NCBI GenBank assembly: GCA_964644695.1
Contig: CAZXWN010000002.1
Span: forward strand, 99,634-163,633
Source: CAZXWN01 sp964644695 [NCBI: uncultured bacterium]
GTDB lineage: Bacteria; UBP4; UBA4092
Length of the DNA stretch: 64,000 bases
Direction of reading: 5' to 3'
Shown: one piece after another, positions 8,386 through 17,950 of the stretch
Layout: each line of letters begins with the position of its first letter
Position numbering within the stretch: position 1 is the first letter of the stretch
Position numbers and translations under genes: made by a program
The notes under the pieces: generated by a model
What the model saw: only the letters and a program-made list of their open reading frames with translations
Database searches by the model: none
What the model was told of the DNA's origin: nothing

Positions 8386-9960
8386 CTAGATAACTCTTTG
8401 ATATTGAGAAGGTTCCAGTTTCCAGACAGGGACTCCACAGAACCTGTCTCCTTCCGGACAGAAGGGTGTGACTTTGGCCAGGAATCGCTGTTGACAGGGA
8501 GGTCCTAAGTATTTACCAATCAATGGATTGATTTTAACGATTTGCTGTTGTTCCTCGACAGAGGACCGCCAGATTTCTTCCTGTGCGTTGTAACATAACC
8601 TCATGATGTGTTTATGTCTCAAATTCAGTAAGTCAGCAGACTCCGTAAAACGAACAGGAATAGCGTTAGGTAATAAATAACTGGTAAATTCCTCAGAGAC
8701 ACCCAGGGACTTTAATTTCAAGACGGATTCCCATGTCTGATTCATAATGTTCTGGTAACAGGTGAGCGCTTCTGGAGATAAATGTACTAATTCGGGTACT
8801 ATGTAGTCCGGTTCATCCGAAACGCCGGCGCAAAATACAGGACGGGAAGCGGGTGTCATTCGGTGACGCTGGTCCTGTGAATCTGCGGAATGGCTGATTT
8901 TTTTACGGAAGGTATAGCTGGCGTGATAGGCACACCGGGTAAGCTTATCCAGTGTGGTTAAATTCATCGTTTCGCCCAGAATATGATTTTTGGAAGAGTC
9001 TAGTACCAAAGCAATGGCCTCTTCATCCGTAAGTGTCGATTTGGGGATTCCCAAAACTTCCCGGACAGATTGGGCCAATATGGTTTCCTGATTGCCTTTC
9101 CAGTCAACGAGTTTCGTGCTGAGTCCATCCAGAGATGCATCAAATTCTGAAATAAAAGTCTTTCTGGATTCATAACTGGTTAATTGCGGCCGCTGAATAA
9201 AAAACTGGTATTCAGGAGTTTCTTCAATAGGGATTGGGTCTTCAATGATTTTCTCAAAGTCAGGATCACATTTGAGCAGAGCATTTATCATCTGCTGGAT
9301 GACCAGAGTCTGCTCTGCAGGTACATCGAACATCTGACTTAATCGCCAGTATCTCAGTAAGGTCAGGGCACTGATTGTATGGTAAAGATAAGCGAAGGTT
9401 GCTAAAGGAAGTACATAACGGGCAACCTCTTGCGCTCTCTTTTGAATAGCTTTTGCCCACTTATCCGGTGTTTTTGAATGTTGGGGAAACCGTTGATAGA
9501 AAGCCTCTTCGGTCACTGGGGTCAGTAATGTCACCAGTTGATGATAGGCCGCCATTTGGTCGTCAGCCATTTTACAGTAGATATTTAATGCTTCACCGGA
9601 CAAGGGTGGGATGGCATAATTGCCTGATTTTACTGTCACATAGCGCTGGCTGACTTGTTCGGAATTATAAAATGGGTGACTATGTAAAAAGCTCCAGATA
9701 AATTGCCGAGAGACATTGGCAATGGTGAACTGGAAGGTCGGATGCTGAAAGGTCGTGTGGTGACCCGCTTTAAAAATAGATTGAGCAAGTCCAATGTAAT
9801 CACCTGATAACTCTTCAGGATTGATGACACCCTTACCTGAGTAACAGGTACGCGCGGTTGCTACCACATTCCGGAATGGAGTACTAAATCCATTGACCAA
9901 CTGGACTGTGGGTGCTGGTGATAAAAAAGAAGATACTGACGGGACTGTCATGATGTCCAT
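8386..9960 (-). CDS. Double-domain FAD-dependent thymidylate synthase-like protein
   Basis: A 524-residue protein made of two ThyX-like halves. ThyX uses FAD, NADPH and methylene-tetrahydrofolate to make dTMP, and its signature is RHR followed by S-x(n)-S-x-R-Y. Here the first half (about residues 18-230) has VSRQFIWSF then Leu92-His-Ser in place of RHR, but keeps S100-EQ-V-S-Q-R-Y107. The second half (about 265-500) keeps R365-H-R367 followed by MTPASRP but not the R-Y part. The active-site pieces therefore seem shared between halves, as in a fused pseudo-dimer. Whether it makes dTMP is uncertain. A second ATG at codon 4 is equally possible. No other thymidylate synthase is in the window. 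Confidence 0.8.
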   Translation of the reverse strand: MDIMTVPSVSSFLSPAPTVQLVNGFSTPFRNVVATARTCYSGKGVINPEELSGDYIGLAQSIFKAGHHTTFQHPTFQFTIANVSRQFIWSFLHSHPFYNSEQVSQRYVTVKSGNYAIPPLSGEALNIYCKMADDQMAAYHQLVTLLTPVTEEAFYQRFPQHSKTPDKWAKAIQKRAQEVARYVLPLATFAYLYHTISALTLLRYWRLSQMFDVPAEQTLVIQQMINALLKCDPDFEKIIEDPIPIEETPEYQFFIQRPQLTSYESRKTFISEFDASLDGLSTKLVDWKGNQETILAQSVREVLGIPKSTLTDEEAIALVLDSSKNHILGETMNLTTLDKLTRCAYHASYTFRKKISHSADSQDQRHRMTPASRPVFCAGVSDEPDYIVPELVHLSPEALTCYQNIMNQTWESVLKLKSLGVSEEFTSYLLPNAIPVRFTESADLLNLRHKHIMRLCYNAQEEIWRSSVEEQQQIVKINPLIGKYLGPPCQQRFLAKVTPFCPEGDRFCGVPVWKLEPSQYQRVI

Positions 9961-10016
9961 CCAACTAATTAAGATATGTCATTATATCCCATACCGGGTG
10001 TAAGACTTTATTGTGA

Positions 10017-10487
10017 TTACTGGGTTTTTCCCATATACAGAGTTGCCGTATTTACAGGAACTCCAATCATCTTGAGGTACATATACAATTCGGTTTTATG
10101 GCCTGACTGGTGATCGGTCATTACTTGTAACAGATTGGCTAATGTTCCCTCAAAGCCAAAAGGAGTGCTGGCGGGTCTGTTCAGAAAATCATCGTCACTC
10201 AAACCTTCCAGAGCGGCAAGAGTCTCTTCTTTATTTTGTTTGAATAAAGTACAAGCATCCGGACCTGTTTTTCCCTTTGGTGGAGCTGAATGAGAGGCTG
10301 GCCAATCATTCTGAATCAAATGGAGTAATGGGCGAGGGGTAATGGCGCTATGTTCTAATAACTGTGCCAGAGTCCATGCATCCTCTCGGGGTTTCCAGTC
10401 TAAATCTTCCAGAGGTGCCAGTTTCATCAGTACTTCCATTGGATAACAAGACTTTTTGTAGTACTCAATAAAATCTGTCCGTTTCAT
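10017..10487 (-). CDS. DinB-superfamily protein
   Basis: A 156-residue four-helix-bundle protein of the DinB/YfiT group. The three metal-binding histidines expected of the family are seen in LLEHSA (about residue 46) and MTDHQSGHKTELY (about 126 and 130). Family members include bacillithiol- or mycothiol-dependent transferases and many stress-linked proteins of unknown reaction, so no substrate can be named. A textbook ribosome site (AGGAGG, 7 bases before the ATG) fixes the start. The gene lies upstream of the fused thyX in the same direction with a 56-base gap. Confidence 0.8.
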   Translation of the reverse strand: MKRTDFIEYYKKSCYPMEVLMKLAPLEDLDWKPREDAWTLAQLLEHSAITPRPLLHLIQNDWPASHSAPPKGKTGPDACTLFKQNKEETLAALEGLSDDDFLNRPASTPFGFEGTLANLLQVMTDHQSGHKTELYMYLKMIGVPVNTATLYMGKTQ

Positions 10488-10595
10488 GCGAAATCCTCCT
10501 CAAATCATGTCGTTTGTCTGTAACGATTCATTCATATAAAAGTTTAAAATGATTTTATTTTGAGATGTATAATTGTTTCTGTCTGATAATAATGA

Positions 10596-10624
10596 TTGAC
10601 AGTTCTTATCTCCATCAATAGCAT
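10596..10624 (+). promoter_or_regulatory. Possible promoter before the GAF/HD-GYP gene
   Basis: TTGACA (10596-10601) followed after 17 bases by TAGCAT (10619-10624), a four-of-six match to the -10 consensus. The 263-base gap 10488-10750 is otherwise A+T rich and holds only this and a 16-codon mini-ORF (10688-10738). Confidence 0.35.
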
Positions 10625-10750
10625 ATTATGTCATTAATGTATATTTGTCTGTATAAGTATAAATAGTATTTAACTTTGAGTTGGAGGATGAAGGTCAAAT
10701 TCATGTTTTGTTTGTCGTCAAAACAGGTATGGATTTAACATTCACCATAA

Positions 10751-13700
10751 ATGGCTAAACAGGAAATTGACAAAGCCACTATAAAAGATGGACTATCAAA
10801 CTCTCATTCCTTAATACCGGAAGAACTGTTGGTATCTTTATGCCAGGATTTACTGCCTTGGATAGCGTTTGATGTAATAGGTCTTTATTCCCCCATATCC
10901 GGTCATCGAAAGATAAAAGGATGGCTGTATATTCCTGAACTATCCCACGACACATCAGGAAGATTCCTTCCTCTTCAGCATAATTTAGGTCTCCACATTA
11001 AAACTGTTTTGGAACAGAGCCAATCTTATCAATGTCCGGATATCCCGCTCCCGGCCGAGCTGCCTCGTAATGGTCAATATCAACTGGAAGCCGCCCTTTA
11101 CGCGGAAGGCATGTTATCAATGGAAGTCCTTCCCCTGTATAACGATAACCATTTATCGGGAGCCTTAATTATTGGTCGTAGAAAGAAAGGCCCACTACCT
11201 AAAGAAAGTATTTCTCTTCTATCCCATCGAATTTCCCAGCTTGGGCGTTTATTGCCCTGGGTAACTCGAAATGAGCAAAAGCCTGTTCACCATGAAGCCT
11301 TAATCCCGCTCTCTGATGTCACAAATTTGTTTTGTAGTGGGGAGTCTTCTGAAGAAGCTTTGCGAAATGTCATTCACAAAATCCGTTTACAACTGGATTT
11401 TGATGCGGTTGTTTTAAATCTAATCCAGCCGGATGGTATGAGTTACCGTTCCCTGGTTCAATCGGGTCACACGGAAGAATTTGTCCGCTCTATGAAGCAC
11501 CTCCAAATGGCATTTTCTCCTGTCGTATTGGAAAAGCTGGAAAATAGTAATCAAGCTGTTATTGTGGGCGATTTGTTGGTGACAGGGAAAGTGAATACTT
11601 ATATTCTGGATTTGATTGGTTTTAAGTCCGGAATTGCTGTTCCGGTGAAAGTGAACGACGAATTATGCGGAGTATTGATTTGTTACCATAACACTTACCC
11701 GCACCACTATCCCGAAGATGTGTTATCGCAGCTTACTGAACTGATTTCTGTATTGTCTATGGGACTCCAGATTTACCTCAAGGATATGAAAAGCAGAAGT
11801 CTTGAATCATATAACCGAGCCATGGAAAGAATCCTTCGGGGCTGCACTGAATATACCAGTTCAGCGGATCGATATACAACCTTTGTAGAAGCGATTCTGG
11901 ACAATCTTGGATCTAAATATGGGATGTTAATTCAATGGATAAATGACCAGTCCCTTTTTGTTTCTCAGCTGGACCGCGGAATGAATGAGTCGATGCGGCT
12001 GATGGCTATGTCTCCAAGATTTATTCATCATTCTCATTCATTAGTCCGGCATTTTCAGGATACAAATCAGCCCGTCCTGCTGAAAAAAAAGGAAGATACT
12101 AAATGGATTCAGGAAGTCTGGTTTGATATTGCTGAAGTTGACATGGTTTGCCTTATTCCCCTGTACCAAAACCATCAGTTCTGGGGACTTTTCCATGTTG
12201 GGTTTAGCGAAGATGATGTGAATGATTTATTCTTTAATGATATAGTGAAACAGGCTGAATCCCTTTGTGGTGCCGGGACTTTGTTGCTGGACCCGAAAAC
12301 CACTTCGAACACTTGTCAGAGTCAGCCTGGGGATATTAGTTTTGATTCTTTACCAGATACACATACTCTTCAGGATTTCTTCAAGTATTTCTATCAGCAT
12401 ATTCATTCACTTATATCCTCAGATGTGTTTTATGGTGTTACACCCGTCAATAATACCGATAAACTCCAGCAACATTATGGGATAAAAGATTCGGTAGAAC
12501 TACCGGATTGTGTCATCACACCTTCTTCTGAAGGGGCTTTGTTATCCGTCATTAAAACACATCAGATGGTTTATGTATCACACACGCAATCTTTGAGTGA
12601 ATCAGTGTTTCGATCTGGTGAAGCGCATGAGGAGATGGTAGAGCATCTTTATGTTCCTTTGGTTGCAGGGGATTCATTAATGGCAATCGTGGTTATGGAA
12701 TCCCGAACACCAGACGCTTTTACAAGTGGTCAGATTGATTTACTTAAGTGTTTTACTGATATGGCGGCTCAGGCCCTGTGTCATGCATCAGAACATACGA
12801 GACTGGAACTTGCATCACATCGTCTTTCATTGATTACCCGGATTTCCTCAGTGATAGCTGTTGATGTTGAAGTGGAATCATATCTTAATCATGTTTTGAG
12901 TTTAGTCCGCGACTCTTTTAATGTGGATGCCTGTATTGTTCGTGAGCTGGATGGAGACAGTCTGAAGCTTTTAGCCTGGGATGGTGTTGACAGTAATCGG
13001 CTCATTCCAAGTTTGCCGGTAGATAAAGGGTGCGCGGGTGAAATAATTTTACATAATAGGTCCCTGGCTATTTCTGATGCACAATCCCATCCCCTTACTA
13101 GAGATTCTTGGAACAACCCTTCTTTCGGATATCCTTTCCGTTCTTATGTAGGTGTACCAATGGTCCTAAGAGGTCAGATTTATGGAATTATGGCCATTTA
13201 TACCTCCGAAAAAATAAGGCATTTTAACCTCGATGATATTCAGTTCCTGCAATCCATTGCAAACTATTCTGCACTGACTATCGAAAACACGCGCCTCTTT
13301 AGAGAAAAAGAACGGTTTACTCAGAAGTTAGAAGCTCTTGTTGCTATCACAGAAGCAAGCCTGAAAAACTCTGCATTAGATAGTCAGTTGAGCGAAGTAT
13401 TGGGCAGGATGAAGGCTGTTACCCATGCCGATGCCGCCTCATTGTTACTGTTTAATTCCGATAAGAAGACATTAGAGATCAAATCGACGATTGGATATCC
13501 TGATGTTGTTAGCAATATTGAATTCAATACAGACGCAAGTCTTGCGGGGAAAGTATTCAAAAATAATGCTGTAATTGCAGTTGAGTCCACAGAAGCAGAC
13601 CCAACATTTGTTCCAACACCTCTTCCAGGTATCCCAGATATTAAATCCACACTGGGTGTTCCTTTAAGAGGTAGAAGTGGTGTTATTGGTGTGGTTCACC

Positions 13701-15778
13701 TGGATTTCTTCAAAAACCGGGTCATATCTTCATGGGAAATATCCTTGCTGGAAATTCTTGGTTCAAGGGCTGGACTTGTGATAGAAAACAGCAGTTTGTA
13801 CCGTGATACTAGAGATAGAGCTGAGAGTTTATATTTACTTCAGGAATCCTTATCCAGAGAACTGGCTATTCTCGATCAGAACAGCCTTGAACAAGTCATA
13901 GCAAAGGTTGCTACCTCACTGACAGCCGCTGATATGGCCATTCTGGCATTTTTCAACAATGGAGATAAATATCCACATATCAGAGCCTGTCATGGGATGG
14001 AACCTAAAGCTGCCTCATTGATAATTGGTAATCAACTGGTTTTACCTCCTACAACATTAGCTCATTTGCACAATAGGGTTTCAATAAAGTCGGAAAGCTT
14101 TGAGCAAATCTCCCAATCGTGGGGTGATATAACATGGGCCAACCATGCGATATCTGCCTTAATGATCCCCTTGGTTTATGAGGGTAAATTGATGGGAGTG
14201 TTGGGGACATTCCGGTCTCAGTCAAAATTCCGTTCTATCGAATTGCAAACACTTGAATTGTTTACTCAACAAGCCTGTATGAATCTGCATAATGCAAGAC
14301 TATTCGAAATGATTCGGAATGCGGAAGAAAATTACAGAACCCTTTTTGAGCAATCAAATGACTCGATGTTCTTATTAGATTTGTCCAGGCAATTTACCTT
14401 TGTAAATGCTGCTACAGAAGAGTTAACGGGATACTCTGCATCCGAATTGAGCCGGAAGCGGTTGGATGATTTAATTCTTCCATTAATGGACAACAATGAA
14501 GTTCCTTCTGAAGCAGACCCGTCTCACCTCCTGGATTTACTTTTATATCCTGCGCCCCAGGAATACGCCTTTGCCAGAAAAGACGGGAAGAAAATCCATG
14601 TCGAAATAAGTTCACGTCTCATTCGAAAAGATAGCCAAGTCCAAGGTATTCAATGTATAGCTCGAGACATTTCTGATCGGAAACGAAAAGAGCATCAAAT
14701 TATACAAATTTTGAACATGACTCGGAATTCTAAGCTCTCTCAACCAGATGCGGGGATTTATCAAAACAGTCTTGGCTACATTGAGCAAATTATTTCTCCC
14801 AAACCCTGGTCATTTATTCAGTTATGGCTTCAGTCTCCTGACCATGATTCGCTGGTTCTCCATTCATCCATCAGTTCAACCCTTCATCCCCCCTCTTTAG
14901 AAAGCCAGGAGGCTGTAAAGAAAATTGCCGGTGAGGTTGTTCGGACGGGGCGCTCGCGACTTATAAATCGTATATTTTCTCTGGATGAGAATCCCGGAGT
15001 ACTGACGGATTGTTTATGCGTTCCTTTAACAACGGGTGAACAGAACCAAACGGGCTCTGATACGGATAAAAAGATACTTGGGGTCCTGTTGGTTGCAGAC
15101 AATCAGAATGCTTCCGCTGAATTTTATGATGAACAGGATCTTCAGGTTTTCGAATTGGCCGGGACTCATGTTGCGATGGCCATTGAACGCTCACGTCTTT
15201 ATGAACAGATGCGAAGCCAGTATCTTCAGGTTATTAAATCGTTGGCAAAGGTTGTAGATTTGAGGGACTCTGATACTTTAGACCATTCAAATAAGACATC
15301 AGAATATGCTTCACGATTAGCCCATAAAATGGAGCTTTCGGCCGAAGATATTGAGAAGATAGAAATTGCCGCACTTTTACATGATATTGGTAAAATCGGT
15401 ATTCCAGACGCCATATTGAGAAAACCCGACCGGCTAACGGATATCGAGTACGAAATCATAAAACGTCACCCGGAACTCGGTGCTGAGATACTGAAACCTT
15501 TGCAGCATATGGAGGAAATATCTTCCATGGTTCTCCATCATCAGGAGCATTATGATGGGACTGGATATCCTGCAGGATTAAAAGGTGAGGGGATTTCTGT
15601 GGGTAGCAGGATATTGGCTATCGTGGATGCCTATCATGCGATGACTTCCGATCGCACCTATCGCAGAGCAATGCCCCGAGAAAAAGCTTTGGCTGAATTG
15701 AGATCCCACGCCGGCCGATATTTTGACCCGGAGATAGTGGAACATTTCCTTGCCATTGTTGCGCATGATCCTGATTGA
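10751..15778 (+). CDS. Giant multi-GAF, PAS, HD-GYP cyclic-di-GMP phosphodiesterase
   Basis: A 1675-residue soluble signalling protein without signal peptide or membrane segment. Eight GAF-like modules can be traced, at about residues 20-180, 186-345, 355-515, 530-685, 690-855, 865-1020, 1030-1185 and 1325-1490. The fifth to seventh and the last are clearest, each ending in an IENxRLF-like helix. A PAS domain lies at about 1190-1310 (FEQSNDSMFLLD, ARDISDRKRKE). The C-terminus is an HD-GYP domain with H1544-D1545-IGK, HH at 1596-1597 and DGTGYP at 1602-1607, so it should hydrolyse cyclic di-GMP. The GAFs may bind small ligands or nucleotides and tune the output. The ATG lacks its own ribosome site but follows a 16-codon upstream ORF after 12 bases, so coupling is possible. 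Confidence 0.9.
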   Translation: MAKQEIDKATIKDGLSNSHSLIPEELLVSLCQDLLPWIAFDVIGLYSPISGHRKIKGWLYIPELSHDTSGRFLPLQHNLGLHIKTVLEQSQSYQCPDIPLPAELPRNGQYQLEAALYAEGMLSMEVLPLYNDNHLSGALIIGRRKKGPLPKESISLLSHRISQLGRLLPWVTRNEQKPVHHEALIPLSDVTNLFCSGESSEEALRNVIHKIRLQLDFDAVVLNLIQPDGMSYRSLVQSGHTEEFVRSMKHLQMAFSPVVLEKLENSNQAVIVGDLLVTGKVNTYILDLIGFKSGIAVPVKVNDELCGVLICYHNTYPHHYPEDVLSQLTELISVLSMGLQIYLKDMKSRSLESYNRAMERILRGCTEYTSSADRYTTFVEAILDNLGSKYGMLIQWINDQSLFVSQLDRGMNESMRLMAMSPRFIHHSHSLVRHFQDTNQPVLLKKKEDTKWIQEVWFDIAEVDMVCLIPLYQNHQFWGLFHVGFSEDDVNDLFFNDIVKQAESLCGAGTLLLDPKTTSNTCQSQPGDISFDSLPDTHTLQDFFKYFYQHIHSLISSDVFYGVTPVNNTDKLQQHYGIKDSVELPDCVITPSSEGALLSVIKTHQMVYVSHTQSLSESVFRSGEAHEEMVEHLYVPLVAGDSLMAIVVMESRTPDAFTSGQIDLLKCFTDMAAQALCHASEHTRLELASHRLSLITRISSVIAVDVEVESYLNHVLSLVRDSFNVDACIVRELDGDSLKLLAWDGVDSNRLIPSLPVDKGCAGEIILHNRSLAISDAQSHPLTRDSWNNPSFGYPFRSYVGVPMVLRGQIYGIMAIYTSEKIRHFNLDDIQFLQSIANYSALTIENTRLFREKERFTQKLEALVAITEASLKNSALDSQLSEVLGRMKAVTHADAASLLLFNSDKKTLEIKSTIGYPDVVSNIEFNTDASLAGKVFKNNAVIAVESTEADPTFVPTPLPGIPDIKSTLGVPLRGRSGVIGVVHLDFFKNRVISSWEISLLEILGSRAGLVIENSSLYRDTRDRAESLYLLQESLSRELAILDQNSLEQVIAKVATSLTAADMAILAFFNNGDKYPHIRACHGMEPKAASLIIGNQLVLPPTTLAHLHNRVSIKSESFEQISQSWGDITWANHAISALMIPLVYEGKLMGVLGTFRSQSKFRSIELQTLELFTQQACMNLHNARLFEMIRNAEENYRTLFEQSNDSMFLLDLSRQFTFVNAATEELTGYSASELSRKRLDDLILPLMDNNEVPSEADPSHLLDLLLYPAPQEYAFARKDGKKIHVEISSRLIRKDSQVQGIQCIARDISDRKRKEHQIIQILNMTRNSKLSQPDAGIYQNSLGYIEQIISPKPWSFIQLWLQSPDHDSLVLHSSISSTLHPPSLESQEAVKKIAGEVVRTGRSRLINRIFSLDENPGVLTDCLCVPLTTGEQNQTGSDTDKKILGVLLVADNQNASAEFYDEQDLQVFELAGTHVAMAIERSRLYEQMRSQYLQVIKSLAKVVDLRDSDTLDHSNKTSEYASRLAHKMELSAEDIEKIEIAALLHDIGKIGIPDAILRKPDRLTDIEYEIIKRHPELGAEILKPLQHMEEISSMVLHHQEHYDGTGYPAGLKGEGISVGSRILAIVDAYHAMTSDRTYRRAMPREKALAELRSHAGRYFDPEIVEHFLAIVAHDPD

Positions 15779-15790
15779 AAATGAAAAATA

Positions 15791-15829
15791 AAAAGGCCTG
15801 ATCTGTTTTGAACAGGTCAGGCCTTTTTT
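15791..15829. terminator. Bidirectional rho-independent terminator
   Basis: A long stem (AAAAGGCCTGA... with its complement ...TCAGGCCTTTT) followed by T-runs on both strands, between the convergent ends of the HD-GYP gene and the DxDxDG-repeat gene. Confidence 0.9.
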
Positions 15830-15847
15830 GTTGTTTATTCAAATAAT

Positions 15848-16816
15848 CTATTCAGCATTCTTAAACATACTGGTCGTTTCATAAATACCATCTTTGTCTT
15901 TATCCCAGTAAATTGCAACAGATCCATCTCTTCCCTGAATGATAACTTTTCCATCAGAGGGGATTGAAAAGCCACGCATTCCAGAAATCATTAACTGCTG
16001 ACTTGTGCCCCAGATACAATCTCTATCTTTGTCATAAAAAACAGTTAAATCACCTTCGCCATTACTTAAGAAGATCCTTTGATCTCCAGTAATTGTGATT
16101 TGACTGGCTTTGTTGAATGGAAACTTGTACCGCCGTTCATGTACTCCATCACCATCAAGGTCTGCTGCTGCCGTCAGGACATTATCCACTCGATAGAGAA
16201 TTTGTCCCATGTTGTTCAAGGTATACCAATCTACCTTGGAGGAAGCAAGGACATCAATTGTTTCAAAGGTGCCATCACTGTCTTTATCTGTCAATAAAGC
16301 CAGTTTTCCGTCTGTGTAACGGAACAACATCCTCTCATCTGAAAGGATATTGACATCCTGGACGCCACTATTTGCCAGATTATGATAAACATCATAACTG
16401 CCATTTCCATCTGAATCTGAGAAAATAGTGACTTTGCCTGATTTGTCTCGTATCAGAATACGGCCCTTGCCCGTTAGATTAATTGATTTGATAGGCCCAT
16501 TGATGAGTGTATTTACCATATCATAATGACCATCGTTATCCGTATCTACATGAACAGAAATGGTCTCTTTTGTTCGGAGTATTAATCTTCCTGCAGAGGG
16601 CATGATTACTTGAATGATTCCACTTTGGGCAACTACTTGTACGACATCAACGGTGCCATCATTGTCTTTATCCGTATAAACCGTTACCCGACCATTTTCG
16701 TCCTGAGTAAGGATGCGACCCTCTGGGGTAAAAGATAATCCAGCCCATGAACCTGCTATCAGGAACAGACCGAATAGTGTCGTCAGTATGTAAGTTTTGT
16801 TTAAATGCATATTCAC
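15848..16816 (-). CDS. Secreted protein of seven DxDxDG (calcium-loop) repeats
   Basis: A 322-residue protein with a signal peptide (residues about 1-26). The mature part is seven tandem units of about 41 residues, each with a short beta-rich segment, then an acidic loop: DKDNDGTVD, DTDNDGHYD, DSDGNGSYD, DKDSDGTFE, DLDGDGVHE, DKDRDCIWG and DKDKDGIYE. These loops look like EF-hand/dockerin or thrombospondin-3 type calcium sites, and the regular spacing would suit a beta-propeller. The sixth loop is degenerate, with Cys-Ile-Trp where the others have DG. No enzyme motif is present; it may be a binding or adhesive protein. The start is GTG (AAGG site 10 bases upstream) or the ATG two codons later. 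Confidence 0.7.
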   Translation of the reverse strand: MNMHLNKTYILTTLFGLFLIAGSWAGLSFTPEGRILTQDENGRVTVYTDKDNDGTVDVVQVVAQSGIIQVIMPSAGRLILRTKETISVHVDTDNDGHYDMVNTLINGPIKSINLTGKGRILIRDKSGKVTIFSDSDGNGSYDVYHNLANSGVQDVNILSDERMLFRYTDGKLALLTDKDSDGTFETIDVLASSKVDWYTLNNMGQILYRVDNVLTAAADLDGDGVHERRYKFPFNKASQITITGDQRIFLSNGEGDLTVFYDKDRDCIWGTSQQLMISGMRGFSIPSDGKVIIQGRDGSVAIYWDKDKDGIYETTSMFKNAE

Positions 16817-16962
16817 GATATCTTTACCTTAAAGGATAATGTCAATAGTATGTCAAAAAAGCCTGTTTGTGTATATATACTTTGTTCTGGTAAAGATTGT
16901 TGACTTCTCTCCTAGTAAAAGTTGTTTTTTCCTATGGATTGCCTATGTTAATATAAGATTCC

Positions 16963-17931
16963 ATGAAAACAAAACTTAAATATACCCTCATAGCCTCACT
17001 GGTTCTGCTCGGAACCCTTCTTTTTATCACATTAATTTGGTGGAATGGTTATGTCCCACCCCTGGACCCAGGTAAGATGGTGACTGGAACCATTGTTTTA
17101 AAAGCTGATATTCCCAGCCAATCAGGGTCCCCCCTTCGTGGCGTATTGATTGGAGCCACAGAAGAAACAGCTCTTAAATCGGTTTCAGGTTTCAAAAAGA
17201 CTCTTGCTCGCTGGGCTCTAAAACTGGCCTTTCCTCGAAAAATCAATGCATACGGTGTGAAATTAGAAGGCGAAACAGCGCCTGTTTATTTGTATAGTGT
17301 TGATTTTGGCAAGGGAATAAAAATCGTTAGAATGGTTCAAGACAGGATTCCTGGAAAAATCTTCAAAGGGGCTCCAAGTCAGGATGAAACAGTCAACGGA
17401 TATCCATTCATTTCACGACAAACACCCATACCCGAACCTGGATTTAAAGGAATTAATGCCTGTGCCTGGGTGGGTTCAGGGTTGTTGTTATGCACCGATG
17501 CCGGATATCTTCGTCGTGCCATCGAGGGTTATGATTCTGAAGCAATCATTCCTCCTCCGTCTGGGAAAATAATGACGATAAGTATCGATAATTCAAGTGG
17601 TTATCTGACGGAATTGATTCGTTATTATGAACAAAAAATGGAATACGAGATATTCTCGACTGCGGATAGAGTGAAGAGTGTTGATATTGAACTCAGTCCT
17701 GTTAATTCCGATACGATGAAAGCCTTTGCCCGATTTAATACGGGTGAGGCGATTACTGCAGATGATTTATTAGTGAATGATGTTGACTTTTTTTATGGGG
17801 TAGCGCGTCGCGGTTTAAGACCACAGGGGATAGAACTGAATGGGACTGTTACCTCTGAGGGTTCAGCAGTTGTTTTGCAGGGAGATTTAACAGGATTTCG
17901 TCAGGCGCTGAGTAAGATTGAATCGCTATAA
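16963..17931 (+). CDS. Membrane-anchored protein of unknown function
   Basis: A 322-residue protein with one N-terminal membrane segment (residues about 7-27) and a periplasmic body. I do not recognise the family. The body has the order: strand-rich region, VRMVQDRIPGKI, then GSGLLLCTDAGYLRRAIEG. The same order (VSRIQPG..., then GASIVIGTDLNALKKTID) occurs in the next gene, so the two may be distant paralogues of a beta-rich periplasmic family resembling DUF3352-type proteins. That comparison is by eye only. No clear ribosome site precedes the ATG. The downstream gene's ribosome site overlaps its end. Confidence 0.6.
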   Translation: MKTKLKYTLIASLVLLGTLLFITLIWWNGYVPPLDPGKMVTGTIVLKADIPSQSGSPLRGVLIGATEETALKSVSGFKKTLARWALKLAFPRKINAYGVKLEGETAPVYLYSVDFGKGIKIVRMVQDRIPGKIFKGAPSQDETVNGYPFISRQTPIPEPGFKGINACAWVGSGLLLCTDAGYLRRAIEGYDSEAIIPPPSGKIMTISIDNSSGYLTELIRYYEQKMEYEIFSTADRVKSVDIELSPVNSDTMKAFARFNTGEAITADDLLVNDVDFFYGVARRGLRPQGIELNGTVTSEGSAVVLQGDLTGFRQALSKIESL

Positions 17932-17950
17932 GAGGAGGTCATTTTTTATA

